Part shown: piece by piece, positions 44,945 to 56,411 of the stretch
How positions within the stretch are numbered: the stretch's first letter is position 1
Layout: each line of letters starts with the position of its first letter
Source of the DNA: Ashinkailepas kermadecensis
Taxonomy: Eukaryota > Arthropoda > Thecostraca > Neolepadidae
Length of the DNA: 64,000 nt
NCBI GenBank assembly: GCA_034440615.1
Contig: JAOTOM010004789.1
Span: 248,001-312,000 of the forward strand
Direction: 5' to 3'
Position numbers and translations under genes: made by a program
Notes under the pieces: model-generated
What the model was told of the DNA's origin: nothing
The model's database searches: none
What the model saw: only the letters and a program-made list of their open reading frames with translations

Positions 44945-45305
44945 TAGTGATCTCCGTTGTGGCGCGTCGTCTCTGCTGTGACCTGTGGTCTCCTGTGGAG
45001 TGTATCCTACGTAGTGACGTGTCGTCTCTGCTGTGGCCTGTGTTCTCATCTGTTGAGTGTAATCTCCGTTGTGACTTATCGTCTCGCTGTGACCTGTGGT
45101 CTCCTGTGGAGTGTATCCTACGTAGTGACGTGTCGTCTCTGCTGTGGCCTGTGTTCTCATCTGTTGAGTGTAATCTCCGTTGTGACTTATCGTCTCTGCT
45201 GTGACATGTGGTCTTCTCTGCGAAGTGTGATCTCCGTTGTGATTTGTCGTCTCTGCTGTCACATGTGGTCTTCTCTGCGGAGTGTGATCTCCGTTGTGAC
45301 GTGCC
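44945..45305. repeat. ~111-bp tandem repeat in intron 14
   Basis: gtgtatcctacgtagtgacg recurs 111 bp apart (45000 and 45111), with many shorter repeats of gtcgtctctgctgtg and atctccgttgtgac. Confidence 0.8.
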
Positions 45306-45308
45306 TTA

Positions 45309-45325
45309 TGTTAGGTTAGGTTAGA
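45309..45325. repeat. TTAGG-type short run (left of foldback)
   Basis: ttaggttaggttag, three units related to the arthropod telomere repeat, directly abutting the foldback at 45324. Confidence 0.6.
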
Positions 45326-45509
45326 CATTACGTGTAAAGAAAATATACGACCTTCAACACACCAGGAGGTGCTGAGTTGATATCAGAAGTAACGATATAG
45401 GTTATATTTTATTTTGAGTAATAAAATATAACCTTTATCGTTACTTTTCATATAAACTCAGCACCTCCTGGTATATTGAAGGTCATATATTTTCTTTACA
45501 CGTAATGTC
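45324..45509. mobile_element. Foldback made of two inverted Penelope-like 3' ends
   Basis: The arms of about 90 bp are inverted copies around attttgagtaataaaat. Each arm matches the terminal block of the 22-27-kb PLEs (acgtgtaaagaaa, accttcaa, ccaggaggtgctgagttga, agtaacg). Sequence beyond the right arm (aaaacccaggagcatc, ccattcttcgttg) matches the left PLE border at 21641-21684. All coding sequence is gone. Confidence 0.75.
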
Positions 45510-45554
45510 TAAAACCCAGGAGCATCTAAGAGCCATTCTTCGTTGCATTAAACA

Positions 45555-45573
45555 AGGTTAGGTTAGGTTAGGG
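45555..45573. repeat. TTAGG-type short run (right of foldback)
   Basis: ggttaggttaggttaggg, again TTAGG-like, on the other side of the foldback. Confidence 0.6.
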
Positions 45574-45599
45574 TCTCTGCCGTGACGTTTGGCCTCCGC

Positions 45600-47430
45600 T
45601 GTGGAGTGCGCTGTTTGTTGTGTGTCTCAGGTGTGATGTGTTCGTTGCGTAGTGCTATCTCAGGTGTGATGTGTTTGTTGTGTAGTGCTGTCTCAGGTGT
45701 GATGTGTTCGGTGTGTAGTGCTGTCCAGGTGTATTTGTTCGTTGTGTAGTGCTGTCTCAGGTGTGATGTGTTCGTTGTGTAGTGCTGTCTCAGGTGTGAT
45801 GTGTTCGTTGTGTAGTGCTGTCTCAGGTGTGATGTGTTTGTTGTGTAGTGCTGTCTCTGGTGTGATGTGTTCGTTGTGTAGTGCTGTCTCAGGTGTGATG
45901 TGTTCGTTGTGTAGTGCTGTCTCAGGTGTGATGTGTTCGTTGTGTAGTGCTGTCTCTGGTGTGATGTGTTCGTTGTGTAGTGCTGTCTCAGGTGTGATGT
46001 GTTCGTTGTGTAGTGCTGTCTCTGGTGTGATGTTTTCGTTGTGTAGTGCTGTCCCAGGTGTGTGTATTCGTTGTGTAGTGCTGTCTCTGGTGTGTGTGTT
46101 CGTTGTGTGTGCTGTTCAGTGTGATGTGTTCGTTGTGTAGTGCTGTCTCTGGTGTGATGTGTTTGTTGTGTGTGCTGTCTCTGGTGTGATGTGTTCGTTG
46201 TGTGTGCTGTTCAGGTGTGATGTGTTCGTTGTGTAGTGGGTCTCGGTGTATTTGTTCGTTGTGTAGTGCTGTCTCGGTGTAATGTGTTCGTTGTGTAGTG
46301 CTGTCTCAGGTGTGATGTATTCGTTGTGTGTGCTGTCTCTGGTGTGATGTGTTCGTTGTGTAGTGTGTCCAGGTGTGACGTGTTCGTTGTGCGTGCTCTC
46401 TCAGGTGTGATGTGTCCGTTGTGTAGTGCTGTCTCAGGTGTGATGTGTTCGTTGTGTAGTGCTGTCTCAGGTGTGATGTGTTCGTTGTGTAGTGCTGTCT
46501 CTGGTGTGATGTGTTCGTTGTGTAGTGCTGTCTCAGGTGTGATGTATTCGTTTTGTAGTGCTGTCTCAGGTGTGATGTGTTTGTTGTGTAGTGCTGTCTC
46601 AGGTGTGAGTGTTCGTTGTGAGTGCTGTCTCGGTGTGATGTGTCCGTTGTGTAGTGCTGTCTCTGGTGTGATGTATTCGTTTTGTAGTGCTGTCTCTTGT
46701 GTGTGTTGCTGTGTGTGTGTCGGTGTGTGTGTTGTTGTGTGTGTGTCTCATGTGATGTGTTCGTTGTGTGTGCTGTTGGTGTGTGTTGTTTTGTGTGCTG
46801 TTCTGGTGTGCGTGTCGTTGTGTGTGCTGTCTCGGTGTGTGTTTGTTGTTGTGCTGTCTCGGTGTGTGTTTCGTTGTGTAGTGCTGTCTCTGGTGTGATG
46901 TGTCCGTTTTGTAGTGCTGTCTCAGGTGTGATGTATTCGTTTTGTAGTGCTGTCTCAGGTGTGATGTGTTCGTTGTGCAGTGCTGCCTCTGGGGTGATGT
47001 GTCCGTTGTGTAGTGCTGTCTCTGGTGTGACGTGTTCGGGTGTGCTCGGGTGTGTGCCGTTGTGTGTGCTGTCTGGTGTGTGTTCGTTTGTAGGCTGTTC
47101 TGGTGTGTGTGTTGTGTGTGTGCTGTCTCGGTGTGATGTGTTGTTGTGTGTGCTGTCTCGTGTGATGTGTTCGTTGTGTGTGCTGTCTCGGTGTGTGTAT
47201 TCGTTTGTAGTGCTGTCTCTGGTGTGACGTGCGTTGTGTAGTGCTGTCTCAGGTGTGTGTTTTTTGCTGTCTGGTGTGTGTGTTCGTTGTGTAGTGCTGT
47301 CTCGGTGTGACGTGTTCGTTGTGGTGCTGTTCGGTGTGCTGTTCGTTGTGGTGCTGCCTTGGGGTGTGTGTCGTGTGTTGTGTTCTGGTGTCGTGTTGTG
47401 GGTGTTTGGGGTGTGTGGTTGTTGCTGTCT
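45600..47430. repeat. 33-bp minisatellite, about 1.8 kb
   Basis: The unit gtgctgtctcaggtgtgatg followed by tgttcgttgtgta is well kept at 45640-46020 and increasingly eroded by small deletions toward 47400. Each unit contains ctgtctcag|gtgtg. Long frames on either strand are artefacts of the 33-bp period. Confidence 0.95.
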
Positions 47431-47550
47431 GTTCACATTCCCAGTGTTGTTCGACTTCACGTGCTTCGTTCGACACGGACGTGCGACCTGACGATTTGTG
47501 GTCGGCTGCGATGCGATGCCGACTGTGACTCGCCATGTTCTGGCCGGCAG

Positions 47551-47708
47551 AAACTGGCCACGGCCATCCACATCCTGCTGTTCTTCGTGCTGCAGTGCGT
47601 GACTGCCATCATCGTCAATGCCGTGGTCACGTGGTGGTTCATATTCATTGCACTGTTTATCAGCGTCATCTACTACTTCCTGCAGAAATTCTACCGCTCT
47701 TTTGCCAT
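47551..47708 (+). CDS. Sur: Exon 15: SUR-like ABCC transporter, TMD2 helix pair
   Basis: Phase 0 in, phase 2 out at AT|GTAAGT. It encodes KLATAIHILLFFVLQ and a second helix ending IALFISVIYYFLQKFYRSFA. The tail YYFLQKFYR corresponds to the SUR/MRP motif YxxxQxxYxxxSRxL that enters the long intracellular helix. The acceptor is tctggccggcag. Confidence 0.9.
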
Positions 47709-48790
47709 GTAAGTTGTTGTGCCAGTTGTTGTGTTGTGGGTTGGCAGGACTCCTTTAACGTATTCCGGACCTGACATGGGATCTTTTGGCAGGGGTGTAG
47801 GCATCCTGATCAAAAGTGAAAGCGGTTGGCACCATTTTGTCCCATAAAGCTGTACTCAGGCAAGCTTAAGATCACAAAAAGTAGGCATGGCCCTGCCCCT
47901 CCCCACATACCTAAGTCTATGGTCTATATAATTTTTCCACCTTCAAGTGCTGGGCAGCCTCATAGCTCATGCATGCTTTCCCAATCGATTTAAGAAAACA
48001 TCATTCCAAAATTCACCCCACTCACGTGAGCTCATCACGAATGGCATCTCCAACTCCTGGAATGTCCAGTGCACAGGGACTGGCACTGCATGCTGCGGCT
48101 CAGTACATTTGGAGATACACTGTTGTCTTGAGCAAAAGAGGCAGCAAAATTACATGACAACGAAATAATGAGTATGTGTGAGATAACTCTGAGATAATTA
48201 TATGCGTGAGAATCGCACAAGGGCAATATTTTTGCATGCCAAAATCATCCGATGTTTTGCGGGTGGGAACCACGGTGGCTTGTACCATTGAGTCCCGTCG
48301 TGGCTATCAGAGCCTCCAACAGATTCCTAAGCTTCTGCTTATTTGTGACCATAAAGTACGTATGGGAGTTCTTCATTTCAGATTGCATCTAACATCATTC
48401 CTGATCAGTTTAAGATTTATAGAAAAATGTTTGCCCCTTTTGTGGGTACAGCTTGACTGTTAAGACTCATGTGAATTTATAATTTATGTCGGATGTATTT
48501 AGCGGCAAGCAAGTGGCGTAAAACCATTTTGCACTTTTTGACAGCGAATTGTCGAGTTGATCTTGTAATATCAGTGTCTCTGTTGCTCTCAGTGTCTGCC
48601 TGTGCCTGTCACCGTTCGATCACGTCTACCGATTGACTCAGCACTGCTAGGCTCTGACCGTCAGTCCGGCACGCCGTGCCAGGCCGGCACAGTCAGTCCG
48701 GCACGCGGTGCCCGGCGGGAGCTGTGGGTCGCGTGCGCAGTGTCCTGCCACGGCGCTGACCGTGACGCACACCTGCGCCTCCGATTGTAG
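47709..48790. other. Intron sequence, nothing recognised
   Basis: About 1.1 kb without supported genes or repeats, apart from a short duplication of agtccggcacgc(c/g)gtgcc near 48660-48710. Confidence 0.4.
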
Positions 48791-48986
48791 CGAGCTGCAG
48801 AGGCTGGACAGCATAGCGCGGTCGCCCGTGCTGTCGCATTTTGCCGAGACTCAGAGCGGCCTCGCGGTAGTTCGGGCGTTCGGCCACCAGAGGCGCTTCT
48901 TGGCGGTCATGCTGCAGTGCATCGACCTGCACCTGCTCACCACACTCATCTACGAGTCTGGGCAGCGCTGGCTCGGCATCGCCTTG
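48791..48986 (+). CDS. Sur: Exon 16: SUR-like ABCC transporter, TMD2 intracellular loop
   Basis: The first base completes an Ile codon. The exon encodes ELQRLDSIARSPVLSHFAET, QSGLAVVRAF, RRF and LIYESGQRWLGIAL. LSHFAET followed by Gly-Leu and RAF/RAY is the best family marker in the window; MRPs have xSHFxETxxGxxxIRAF and SURs LSHFAETxxGL. The acceptor is ctccgattgtag and the donor TTG|GTGAGT, phase 0. Confidence 0.93.
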
Positions 48987-49621
48987 GTGAGTTCACGGGC
49001 ATTCTGGCAACGTTTATCACATTCTGATAATACGATGATATTTGGGACACGCTAAGGCGCAGCGTCAATCTCGCATGTGCAGACTCTTGGTTGGTTAGTT
49101 GAATTCTTGTGAGGCGCTTCTTGTGAGGCGGTTTTGATGGGATTTTTTTCTGGTGATTTATTAGCGAAGATCGGATAAAGCCCGTGAGGGTTGGGTATGC
49201 AGCTGACATGGGGAGGATGAAGCTGTTCATTAAAAAAAATTACACAACCGACAACACCCCCGCATTTCAGTGAACCTGTAAATAACTATGGCAACCAACT
49301 ACAATGCTTTGATGTGGAAATGACGATATATGCGCCGAATTCCTTTTAAGCCTATTTCTGCGCAATCGCACACCCTCCTTCCCTCTGCCCTACCCATACC
49401 AAATCCCGCTTCTTGGCCAGTCTGTATGGCTGTATCCGATCCTACATACCATTCCATATCCCATCCAGTCTCACTTATATCCCGTTCTCTCTTCGATCTC
49501 GCATCCCGTCCCTTATGCCCTCTCGGTCCATCTCTCGTCTTATTCTCCTGTCGCGTATTCGCAACGGCCGGTCTTTTTCAGCACCCGACGATGAGGGAGT
49601 CGTGGCCGTGTCAGTATGTAC

Positions 49622-50360
49622 ACCTCTTCCCCAGGACTACCTCTGCGCCATGACGGTGTCTGGTGTGATTCCTACCACATGACTACCTCGGCGCCGTGAC
49701 GGTGTCTGGTGTAACGGTGTGATCTCTACCACAAGACTACCTCGGCACGGTGACGGTGTCTGGTGTGATGGTGTGGTCACCTCTGCCCCACGATTATCTC
49801 GGCGCCGTGATGGTGTATGGTGTGACCTACTCTGTCACAGCACCGTGACGGTGTAATCTCTGCCACATAACTACCTCGGCGCGGTGATGATGTGATCACC
49901 TCTGGTACACGACTACCTCGGCGCCGTGATGGTGTGATCACCTCTACCACAGGACTACCTCACCGCCGTGATGGTGTTCGACCGGACGGTGTGATCTCTG
50001 CCGCAGGACTACCTCGGCGTCGTGATCGTGTCCGGTGTGACGGTGTGATATCTCCTCTGCCGCAGGACTACCTCGGCGCCGTGATCGTGTCCGGTGTGAC
50101 GGTGTGATTTCTCCTCTGCCGCAGGACTACCTCGGCGCCGTGATCGTGTCCGGTGTGACGGTGTGATATCTCCCCTGCCGCAGGACTACCTCGGCGCCGT
50201 GATCGTGTCCGGTGTGACGGTGTGATATCTCCTCTGCCGCAGGACTACCTCGGCTCCGTGATCGTGTCCGGTGTGACTGTGTGATATCTCCTCTGCCGCA
50301 GGACTACCTCGGCGCCGTGATCGTGTCCGGTGTGACGGTGTGATATCTCCTCTGCCGCAG
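49622..50360. repeat. 59-bp minisatellite that repeats the 3' splice site and start of exon 17
   Basis: The unit is tctcctctgccgcag|gacta + cctcggcgccgtgatcgtgt + ccggtgtgacggtgtgata. Six clean copies end near 50062, 50122, 50181, 50239, 50298 and 50360, with older diverged ones back to 49622. The last copy is the real acceptor of exon 17. In every earlier copy the exon 17 frame runs into a TGA (gtg tga) after about 14 codons. Confidence 0.95.
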
Positions 50361-50604
50361 GACTACCTCGGCGCCGTGATCGTGTTTGTGTCAACCGTGA
50401 CGACGGTGACGGTGGCCGTGACCAGCGACGCCGAGGTGCCGTCGGCCATGGTTGGCCTGGCCATCAACTACACCCTGCTCATCCCCATGTACCTGGTGTG
50501 GGTGGTGCGCTCCCTCAGTGCCGTCGAGATGTACATGTGCGCGGTGGAGCGTGTGCACAAGTACACCAATCTCAACATTGAAGACTACAGGAAGAAGAAG
50601 ATAG
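50361..50604 (+). CDS. Sur: Exon 17: SUR-like ABCC transporter, last TMD2 helices
   Basis: Phase 0 in, phase 1 out at AG|GTGAGA. It encodes DYLGAVIVFVSTVTTVTVAV, then VGLAINYTLLIPMYLVWVVRSLSAVEMYMCAVERVHKYT. The pair VGLxxxYxLxxxxxLxWxVR and ExxxxxVERVxxY is invariant in ABCC proteins and marks the end of TMD2 before NBD2. Confidence 0.95.
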
Positions 50605-53600
50605 GTGAGAGCGAAATGGAAGGCTCCTACAGCGTCCCGGAGCCACTGCTGTGTTCTTTGTGGATTTCGGCCGGATTGTGGTGACAATTGCTTTAGTTAA
50701 TTTAGCTGTTGGTGTATTTGTATCAGCTAAATTTGTTCCAAGTAAAGTTGTGTTTCTCATATGGTGTGGTATTGTGTGACATTATTATGCTATTTCTAGG
50801 TGAAATTATTATAACTCAGGTTGAAATACGTGATGTCCAATTTCATATAGTTGTTACAGTTCAGTGTTCAAAGTGCAACAGGATTTGCAACTGCATTTGA
50901 GAACAGTGTTGGGTAGGTTAAGGGAGAGGGTAAATACTTTGTGTCGCGGATACCGGTGCTCATTAGAAGTTACTGTGCATCGGATTAGACTAAGACCTTT
51001 GTGATTATCATTTTGGGAACATGCTTACTACCTGTCAATTAATCAGATCGACTAAGATCTTTGTGCTCATCATTTTGGAACATGTTTTCTACCTGGCATT
51101 TGAATCAATTCCTTCTCCGAGAAATCCTTCCTTCTTCCTCCCTCCTCTAGTTCTATGAAGGTCTTCATATCAATGCTCTTGCCCTTCTCCCACTTTCCAT
51201 CAGAAGGACGTTAATTTTGTGCGTCCCACTTACGGTCGACTTCCCACTTCGGGACAGATGACATTACCATGATGAAAATTGACACATTTTGCTTTCCATG
51301 GTGGACATAGTGCACGCAGAAGCCAAATGGTGGGTAAGATATACCAGACGACTCACGGTGCGGATGACGAATCAGGGAGAGACGCTTCTGGCGTAGCCGA
51401 TATCTGGCAAAGCCGTGAATGTGGGTACCACCTGCCTTTATCCGACGCGTGTCGATCGACCGTAGGGACGGATATTCAGGTGCGGTCCAGGAAACAGACG
51501 AACCTCTGGCTGCACTGAAGTTCTCCTGGAGATACAAATTTTAACTAAAGTATGTTGTAACATTGTTCATGTTTTACGCGTGTTATGTGGCTTTCAGCCA
51601 ACCGGAATACGTAGAGTGAGCCGGCCCGCATGTGGTAGCCTCTGCCGTCGTAACGTTGTGACGTCACACGCGGTCGGCCTTGGCGCCGCGTCCTGAGTAC
51701 GGCCGCCAATCACAGCGCCCAGATGGGACCGTCGCCCGGCGGCGGGTAGCCGCCGGCTCTGCAGAGAGAAACGACTGAGCAGCGGGCGCGCGCGGATCGT
51801 TCCGTTGTTGTAAAACTGTCGTTGTAGTGCCGACAGAAACCGCTAAAATACTGTCGGCACTTGTCATTTTTCGGCCCTTACTCACACAGTCAAATATAAC
51901 GCAAACATACCGCCATACTTTGAACGGAGTTATCGCGACGCGAGGTGCCTAGACTACATCACGAGCCAACTAGAACTACCCCACAATGTGAAGTGGATGC
52001 AAACCTTCCGAAACCTCCCGGAAATGAGAAAAAAGACGTTACGATCACAAGAATTTTGCATACCTTTGGAACATTTGTAGATGATTGTCTACATAAACTC
52101 CATAAATGTTTACGAGATGGAATGGTAAATGATGACTGAAAATGGGGCTAAGCTGACTGGAAATGGTTATGCAGAGCTTAAAATAGAATAAAACAGAACA
52201 GAATGAAATGAACAGATGAGCACCTTCCAAAAACATATGCTTAACATAATGCACTGATGAACTTGAACGTGAAAATCAATTAGCTACCAAGTTGTTATGC
52301 AAACTGAAAATCAAAGATATCTCTCGACGTTTCAGTTGTATTGTATTCATCTTGGGAACAGTTCGAAACATTACAAACAGTTACCTTACACATATTCTAA
52401 GTAGATTGTCAAAATTATGGTCGATTAAACTTTAAAAAAAAAATTATTTCATTAGTTTGATCTTGGAAGACCACTTAGAACATGTTTTAGATCGCTACTT
52501 TTACATGCTCTTGGCTGTTACCCCGATGCATACAATGCAGTGGAAACGTCAGGAATTATCTTTGAATTTCAGTTTGAGTATGTACTGTAAGCAAGTCTAT
52601 GTTTGCCTGGCAGTGATAGTCTAGATTTTCCTCGTTTGTGCGATAACTGGTTCTCAAATCAAATGGGTTATCTCAGTCCCCGAGTTCTCAATTTGGACAG
52701 CTTCTCAAACCAACAGCCGTAAATGAATGTCCTTGTATTTTACAGGGCTGATTAATGAACCAATACGGCGACAACTTATTCAACAGTTTCAAGGGTTCAA
52801 CAGCGATAGCAAAATTGACCAACGTTCCAGCCTCCACATCAACAGGCAATCACGACTGACAGTGGCGGGAACGGTGCAACCGAGCGACCAAACTTTACAG
52901 CGCCCACATCTTGTAACAGGCTACATCTCACGAGCCTCGACAATCCAGCTCTTCCTCTCACCTCTGTCTCACGCGTACGTCCGCCCGCGTCCAATGTATC
53001 GGGGCGACTGATCTCTAACCTGGTCCTTCGCGCGCACGAGAGCGGGGTACAGTTCGCTCATGGGGAAGGGGAGGCAACGCCCCTGGTCTGCCCGGCTGAT
53101 AACCTATTGCACCACGCCGCGACGAGAGGCGCCGGGCAGTCATTTCCGACCAGCACCCCTGCTCCACCTGCACTGCTGCATGATACAATTGTGACACGGA
53201 TGTCACGATAACATGACACCCAACTGTGTCATGTCGTTGACATTCTCGGCCGACCGACCGTCGGCTCGCTGTGAGAACGGATGCTGAGTCTGCAATATCT
53301 CACAGCCGGCCAGCGCCACGGCGGCGTCGTCGTGCCAAGACTGCTTAGGTTAGGACCGGCATGCAGGTGCCAGCCAGATGCCTGGGATCCGCTCAGAGCT
53401 CGGATCCCAGGATACATGGGAGCCAAATGCATTGAAATGAGGCGGTCCAAAACTAACTTCGTTACAGTATGATCAGTTAACTAGTCTAGCGTATCACGTT
53501 CGCCATTCCATTGTATGAACCACTATGCAACTCCGTCAGTTGGAGACTACACTCGTTTACGAATACATGTCAGGAGACGTCTGGCTGCATACAGCGTCGT

Positions 53601-53777
53601 GCGCTGATGTAGATACCTATCGGTTGTGCTATATTTATGCTGATATCGCCACTTCATGTCCCAACTCAGATCCAGTCACGCTCAGCATCAGCGCCAGCCG
53701 CACACGCGTGCCGCATCAGTGCGTAGCGTCGGCATCCAGCGGGGCCGCTACTTACCTGGGCTGTGGCGTCGTTGCAG
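50605..53777. other. Intron 17, with a CpG-rich promoter-like patch
   Basis: Mostly unassigned. At 51659-51666 there is TGACGTCA, then a GC-rich stretch with CCAAT at 51706 and a 9-bp hairpin tgccgacag...ctgtcggca at 51829-51860. A minus-strand frame of 73 codons starts in this patch, but nothing supports it as a gene. Confidence 0.35.
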
Positions 53778-53908
53778 CCGCTCCCGGTTGGCCGCAGCAC
53801 GGCAAGATCGAGTTCATTGGCGCCACTGTCGGCTACGGATCGGATGGAGCCGGGCCGGCCACGACTGTGCTCAGAGACCTCAACATCACCATCGAGCCGG
53901 GCCAGAAG
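53778..53908 (+). CDS. Sur: Exon 18: SUR-like ABCC transporter, start of NBD2
   Basis: Phase 1 in, phase 0 out. It encodes PGWPQHGKIEFIGATVGYGSD, the standard WPxxGxIxFxxxxxxY (A-loop Tyr) opening of NBD2, then TVLRDLNITIEPGQK. The acceptor gtcgttgcag is placed by phase, since the frame stays open upstream. The donor is AAG|GTGATG. The join to exon 17 is short compared with relatives, so a small additional exon cannot be excluded. Confidence 0.88.
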
Positions 53909-53954
53909 GTGATGCATGGTGCCCGCCCGCGCCACGTGGCATACCATCAACGCA

Positions 53955-53955
53955 T

Positions 53956-54003
<48 letters not shown>

Positions 54004-54030
54004 ATATATATGTGTGTGTATGTATGTGTA
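53955..54030. repeat. (AT)n/T-run/(TG)n microsatellite
   Basis: An AT run, a T run and TGTGTATG words just after exon 18. It marks the outer edge of the left PLE end described next. Confidence 0.85.
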
Positions 54031-54183
54031 TGTGTGTTCTTAAATGTCACAGCAGCTTTGTTATAAATCTTCCTTCCTATGCTTTCAATTATGTGTATAA
54101 GTCGTCTGCTATCTGGCCGGTGTTCATTGAGCACAGATCCAGAATCGTACATGCATTCGGTATGTTCTGAACACGTGGCGTTA

Positions 54184-54213
54184 AGCGTTTCGTCCATCGT
54201 TGGACATCTTCAG
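54184..54213 (-). ncRNA. Hammerhead-like core, second PLE family (left copy)
   Basis: The minus strand reads CTGAAGA, TGTCCAACGATGGAC, GAAACG. GUCC/GGAC can form helix II between the invariant CUGANGA and GAAA. Helix I was not established. Confidence 0.3.
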
Positions 54214-54589
54214 GAAACACTTGCATATAGATTAACAGCTTACAGATATCGATGCAAACAATCTACAGTATCGGTGGTTGAAGTTATCGCTATTTCAGTT
54301 CAAAGTTCTGTTCTAGTTACGATCGTATTCAGGTCACAGACCAGTCGTTTGGAAATTGTACAGTAACGTGCATATATGAATTGCATCTAACACTACGGAG
54401 CTGCAAAATAATCAATACAATTACTGTGTTGGGGCGACCTAGTTTGGTTTTAACCGTGGTTCCACAGTAGGTCCATCATACAGGAGACGGGTGCCCCCTG
54501 CATTGCCCTGACGGTTAATGTTTGGCTTTGTCTGGTTGTTTTGTATGATTGAAAATTTCTGTTTAGATGATCATTATGATGTGTCATAG

Positions 54590-54607
54590 TGTGTGTGTGT
54601 GTGTGTA

Positions 54608-54676
<69 letters not shown>
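54590..54676. repeat. (TG)n microsatellite inside PLE coding sequence
   Basis: About 85 bp of TG. The right copy has only about seven CA units at the homologous codons (56203-56216). Confidence 0.9.
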
Positions 54677-54679
<3 letters not shown>

Positions 54680-54837
54680 CCTCCCCCCTTCCCCCCCGCG
54701 CAAATGAACTCCGGAACAATAAGGATATTGTCATCAGGGAGGCAAATAAGTCTGCGGTATATGTCATCTCAGACAAATCACCGCATGATGCCAAAGTGGA
54801 GGATTTTGATGGTCATAGAAGTTCACTACGAGAATCT

Positions 54838-55324
54838 TTCACCTGTCGCTAATAACACCTTCGCCCGTTCGACCAATCGGCGTGAGAGATTGGCGAATAC
54901 AAACCAGGTTTTTCGCTAACGAAAAAAAAAAAAAACAAGTTAAAATTTGCCCCAACAAAACCCAAAAAACCTTCCCCCCCCTTAAATAAAAAAACCCCAA
55001 AAAAAAAAAACATATAAAAAAAAAACAAACAAAAAAAATAAAAAAAAAAAATAAAAAAAAAAAAAAAAAAAAAAGTTTTTTTTATATATTTTTATTAAAT
55101 TATAAAAAAAAAAAAACGCCGATTATGTTTACCTCAACGGTCGACGTGTCTCCCCATTTAAACCAGTCACAAATATTACCAATGATGACTCAACTCACAA
55201 TCGAAAGGTTGTGGGTTCGAGTCTCACCTGTCGCTACTCTTCGCCCGCGACCAATCGGCGTGAGAGATTGGCGACGCTACATGACTCAACGGTCGACGTG
55301 TCGTAAAACCAATAACCAACCAAC
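54838..55324 (+). repeat. SINE family 1 sequence, two pieces around an A-rich tract
   Basis: 54838-54899 matches the SINE middle (cacctgtcgct, ccaatcggcgtgagagattgg). 54917-55112 is A-homopolymer sequence. 55130-55150 resumes with tcaacggtcgacgtgtc. A 5'-truncated second copy occupies 55193-55324, from ctcacaatcgaaaggttg to the ccaataaccaaccaacc tail. Confidence 0.75.
54917..55112. repeat. A-rich low-complexity tract
   Basis: About 200 bp of A runs with short CCCC islands and a T run, similar in texture to 2714-3160 and also next to a SINE. Confidence 0.7.
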
Positions 55325-56411
55325 CATTGCTATGGGATCACCCTTGGGCCCAAGGGTGTCTTGTTTGCGCAAGCTTATATGGCCAGTGTCGAATAACATG
55401 TCTTACATGATCCTGCTGTGACGCCGTGGATTTATTGTCGCTATGTTGATGATACCCCAGTCGATGCCAAGGATGATGTGAGCCTAGACACTGAAAAATC
55501 GTCTGGAGGAGGAGTCGGGCCTCACTTTTACCACGGAACACTCGGTGCGAGAGCAAATTAACTTTCTCGATGTGTCTATTGACGCTGGTAGCGACAACTT
55601 TATCACCAATGTGCACCGAAAACCAAGTGGTGTAGGAATGTGCTTAAACGGAGAGAGTGATTGCCCCATGAGGTATAATACAAGTGTAGTTAAGGCTTAT
55701 GTTCTCAGAGCTATCGTACACTGTTCAACCTGGACATTGGTGAATCAAGAATTGACTCGAGTGAAGCAAATGCTGGTGAATAATAACTACCCGATTTCAG
55801 TTATTGATGAAGAAATATACAAAGACATCTCGCTGCAGAAAAACCCTACCCCATCTAGTAGTGCACCGGTCAACAGGCATACATTATTTTACAAAAACAG
55901 CACGTCCCCAGCCTACAAGCAAGATGAAAAAGTACTTCGAAATATCGTGGGACGTAACTGCAAAACTACTTCCCAAGAGGACGAACTGAAACTTGTTGTA
56001 TACTATAAGAACCCAACGACTTTTTCCCTCATTGTCAAAAACAACCTGTCTGAAGACACGACTCCCCTCAAGCAGTCTAGCGTAGTCTACCATTATAAAT
56101 GCAACATAGGAGACTGTGCACTCCTCCTCCACAGTGGCTACATAGGACTCACAACCACAACATCAAGCAGACGCCTTACGATGCATTTGCGAAGCGGAGG
56201 ATCACACACACACACTATGACACATAATGATTATCTGAACAGAAATTTGCTCACATCGAACACCAAGATCATAGCAAAACAACCAAACAGGAGAAGGTTA
56301 CAAGTGCTGGAAGCCATCCCGATTAGAGAGAAGAACCCCTCGTTAACCGTCAGGTCAATGCACGGGGTACCCTTTTCCTGCGTGATGGACCGACTGTGGG
56401 ACCACGGTTAA

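Larger units (their letters stand above)
54031..54676 (-). mobile_element. Second Penelope-like family, left copy (3' end only, inverted)
   Basis: The minus strand matches 56180-56830 of the right copy: the C-terminal codons (ending MMDLLWNHG and stop), the same 3' untranslated part, and the outward poly-CA end. The coding part is reduced to the last 50 or so residues with a deletion. A (TG)n run of about 85 bp at 54590-54676 occupies the place of a short CACACA in the right copy. Confidence 0.75.
54703..56411 (+). pseudogene. Second Penelope-like family, right copy, broken RT/GIY-YIG gene
   Basis: Piece one (54703-54832) reads ELRNNKDIVIREANKSAVYVI, the N-terminal PLE/RT segment. Piece two (about 55325-55545) has AMGSPLGP (motif B) and, after a frame change, YVDD (motif C). 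Piece three (55545-56411) is open and has the post-RT NFITNVHRKPSG region and a GIY-YIG-like domain with VVYHYKC, YIGLTTTT and RRLTMHL. SINE and A-rich sequence separate pieces one and two. MGSPLGP and YVDD, against MGNRCAP and YIDD, show that this is a different PLE family from the 22-27-kb pair. It is inactive. Confidence 0.75.

Noticed and set aside
46306..47571. A 421-codon minus-strand frame rich in Thr and His
   Set aside because: Antisense of the 33-bp GTG-rich minisatellite; irregular unit deletions and no domain.
52727..53011. A possible extra exon between exons 17 and 18 (acceptor ttttacag near 52745)
   Set aside because: No good donor in the needed phase follows and the product has no similarity to the linker of ABCC proteins.
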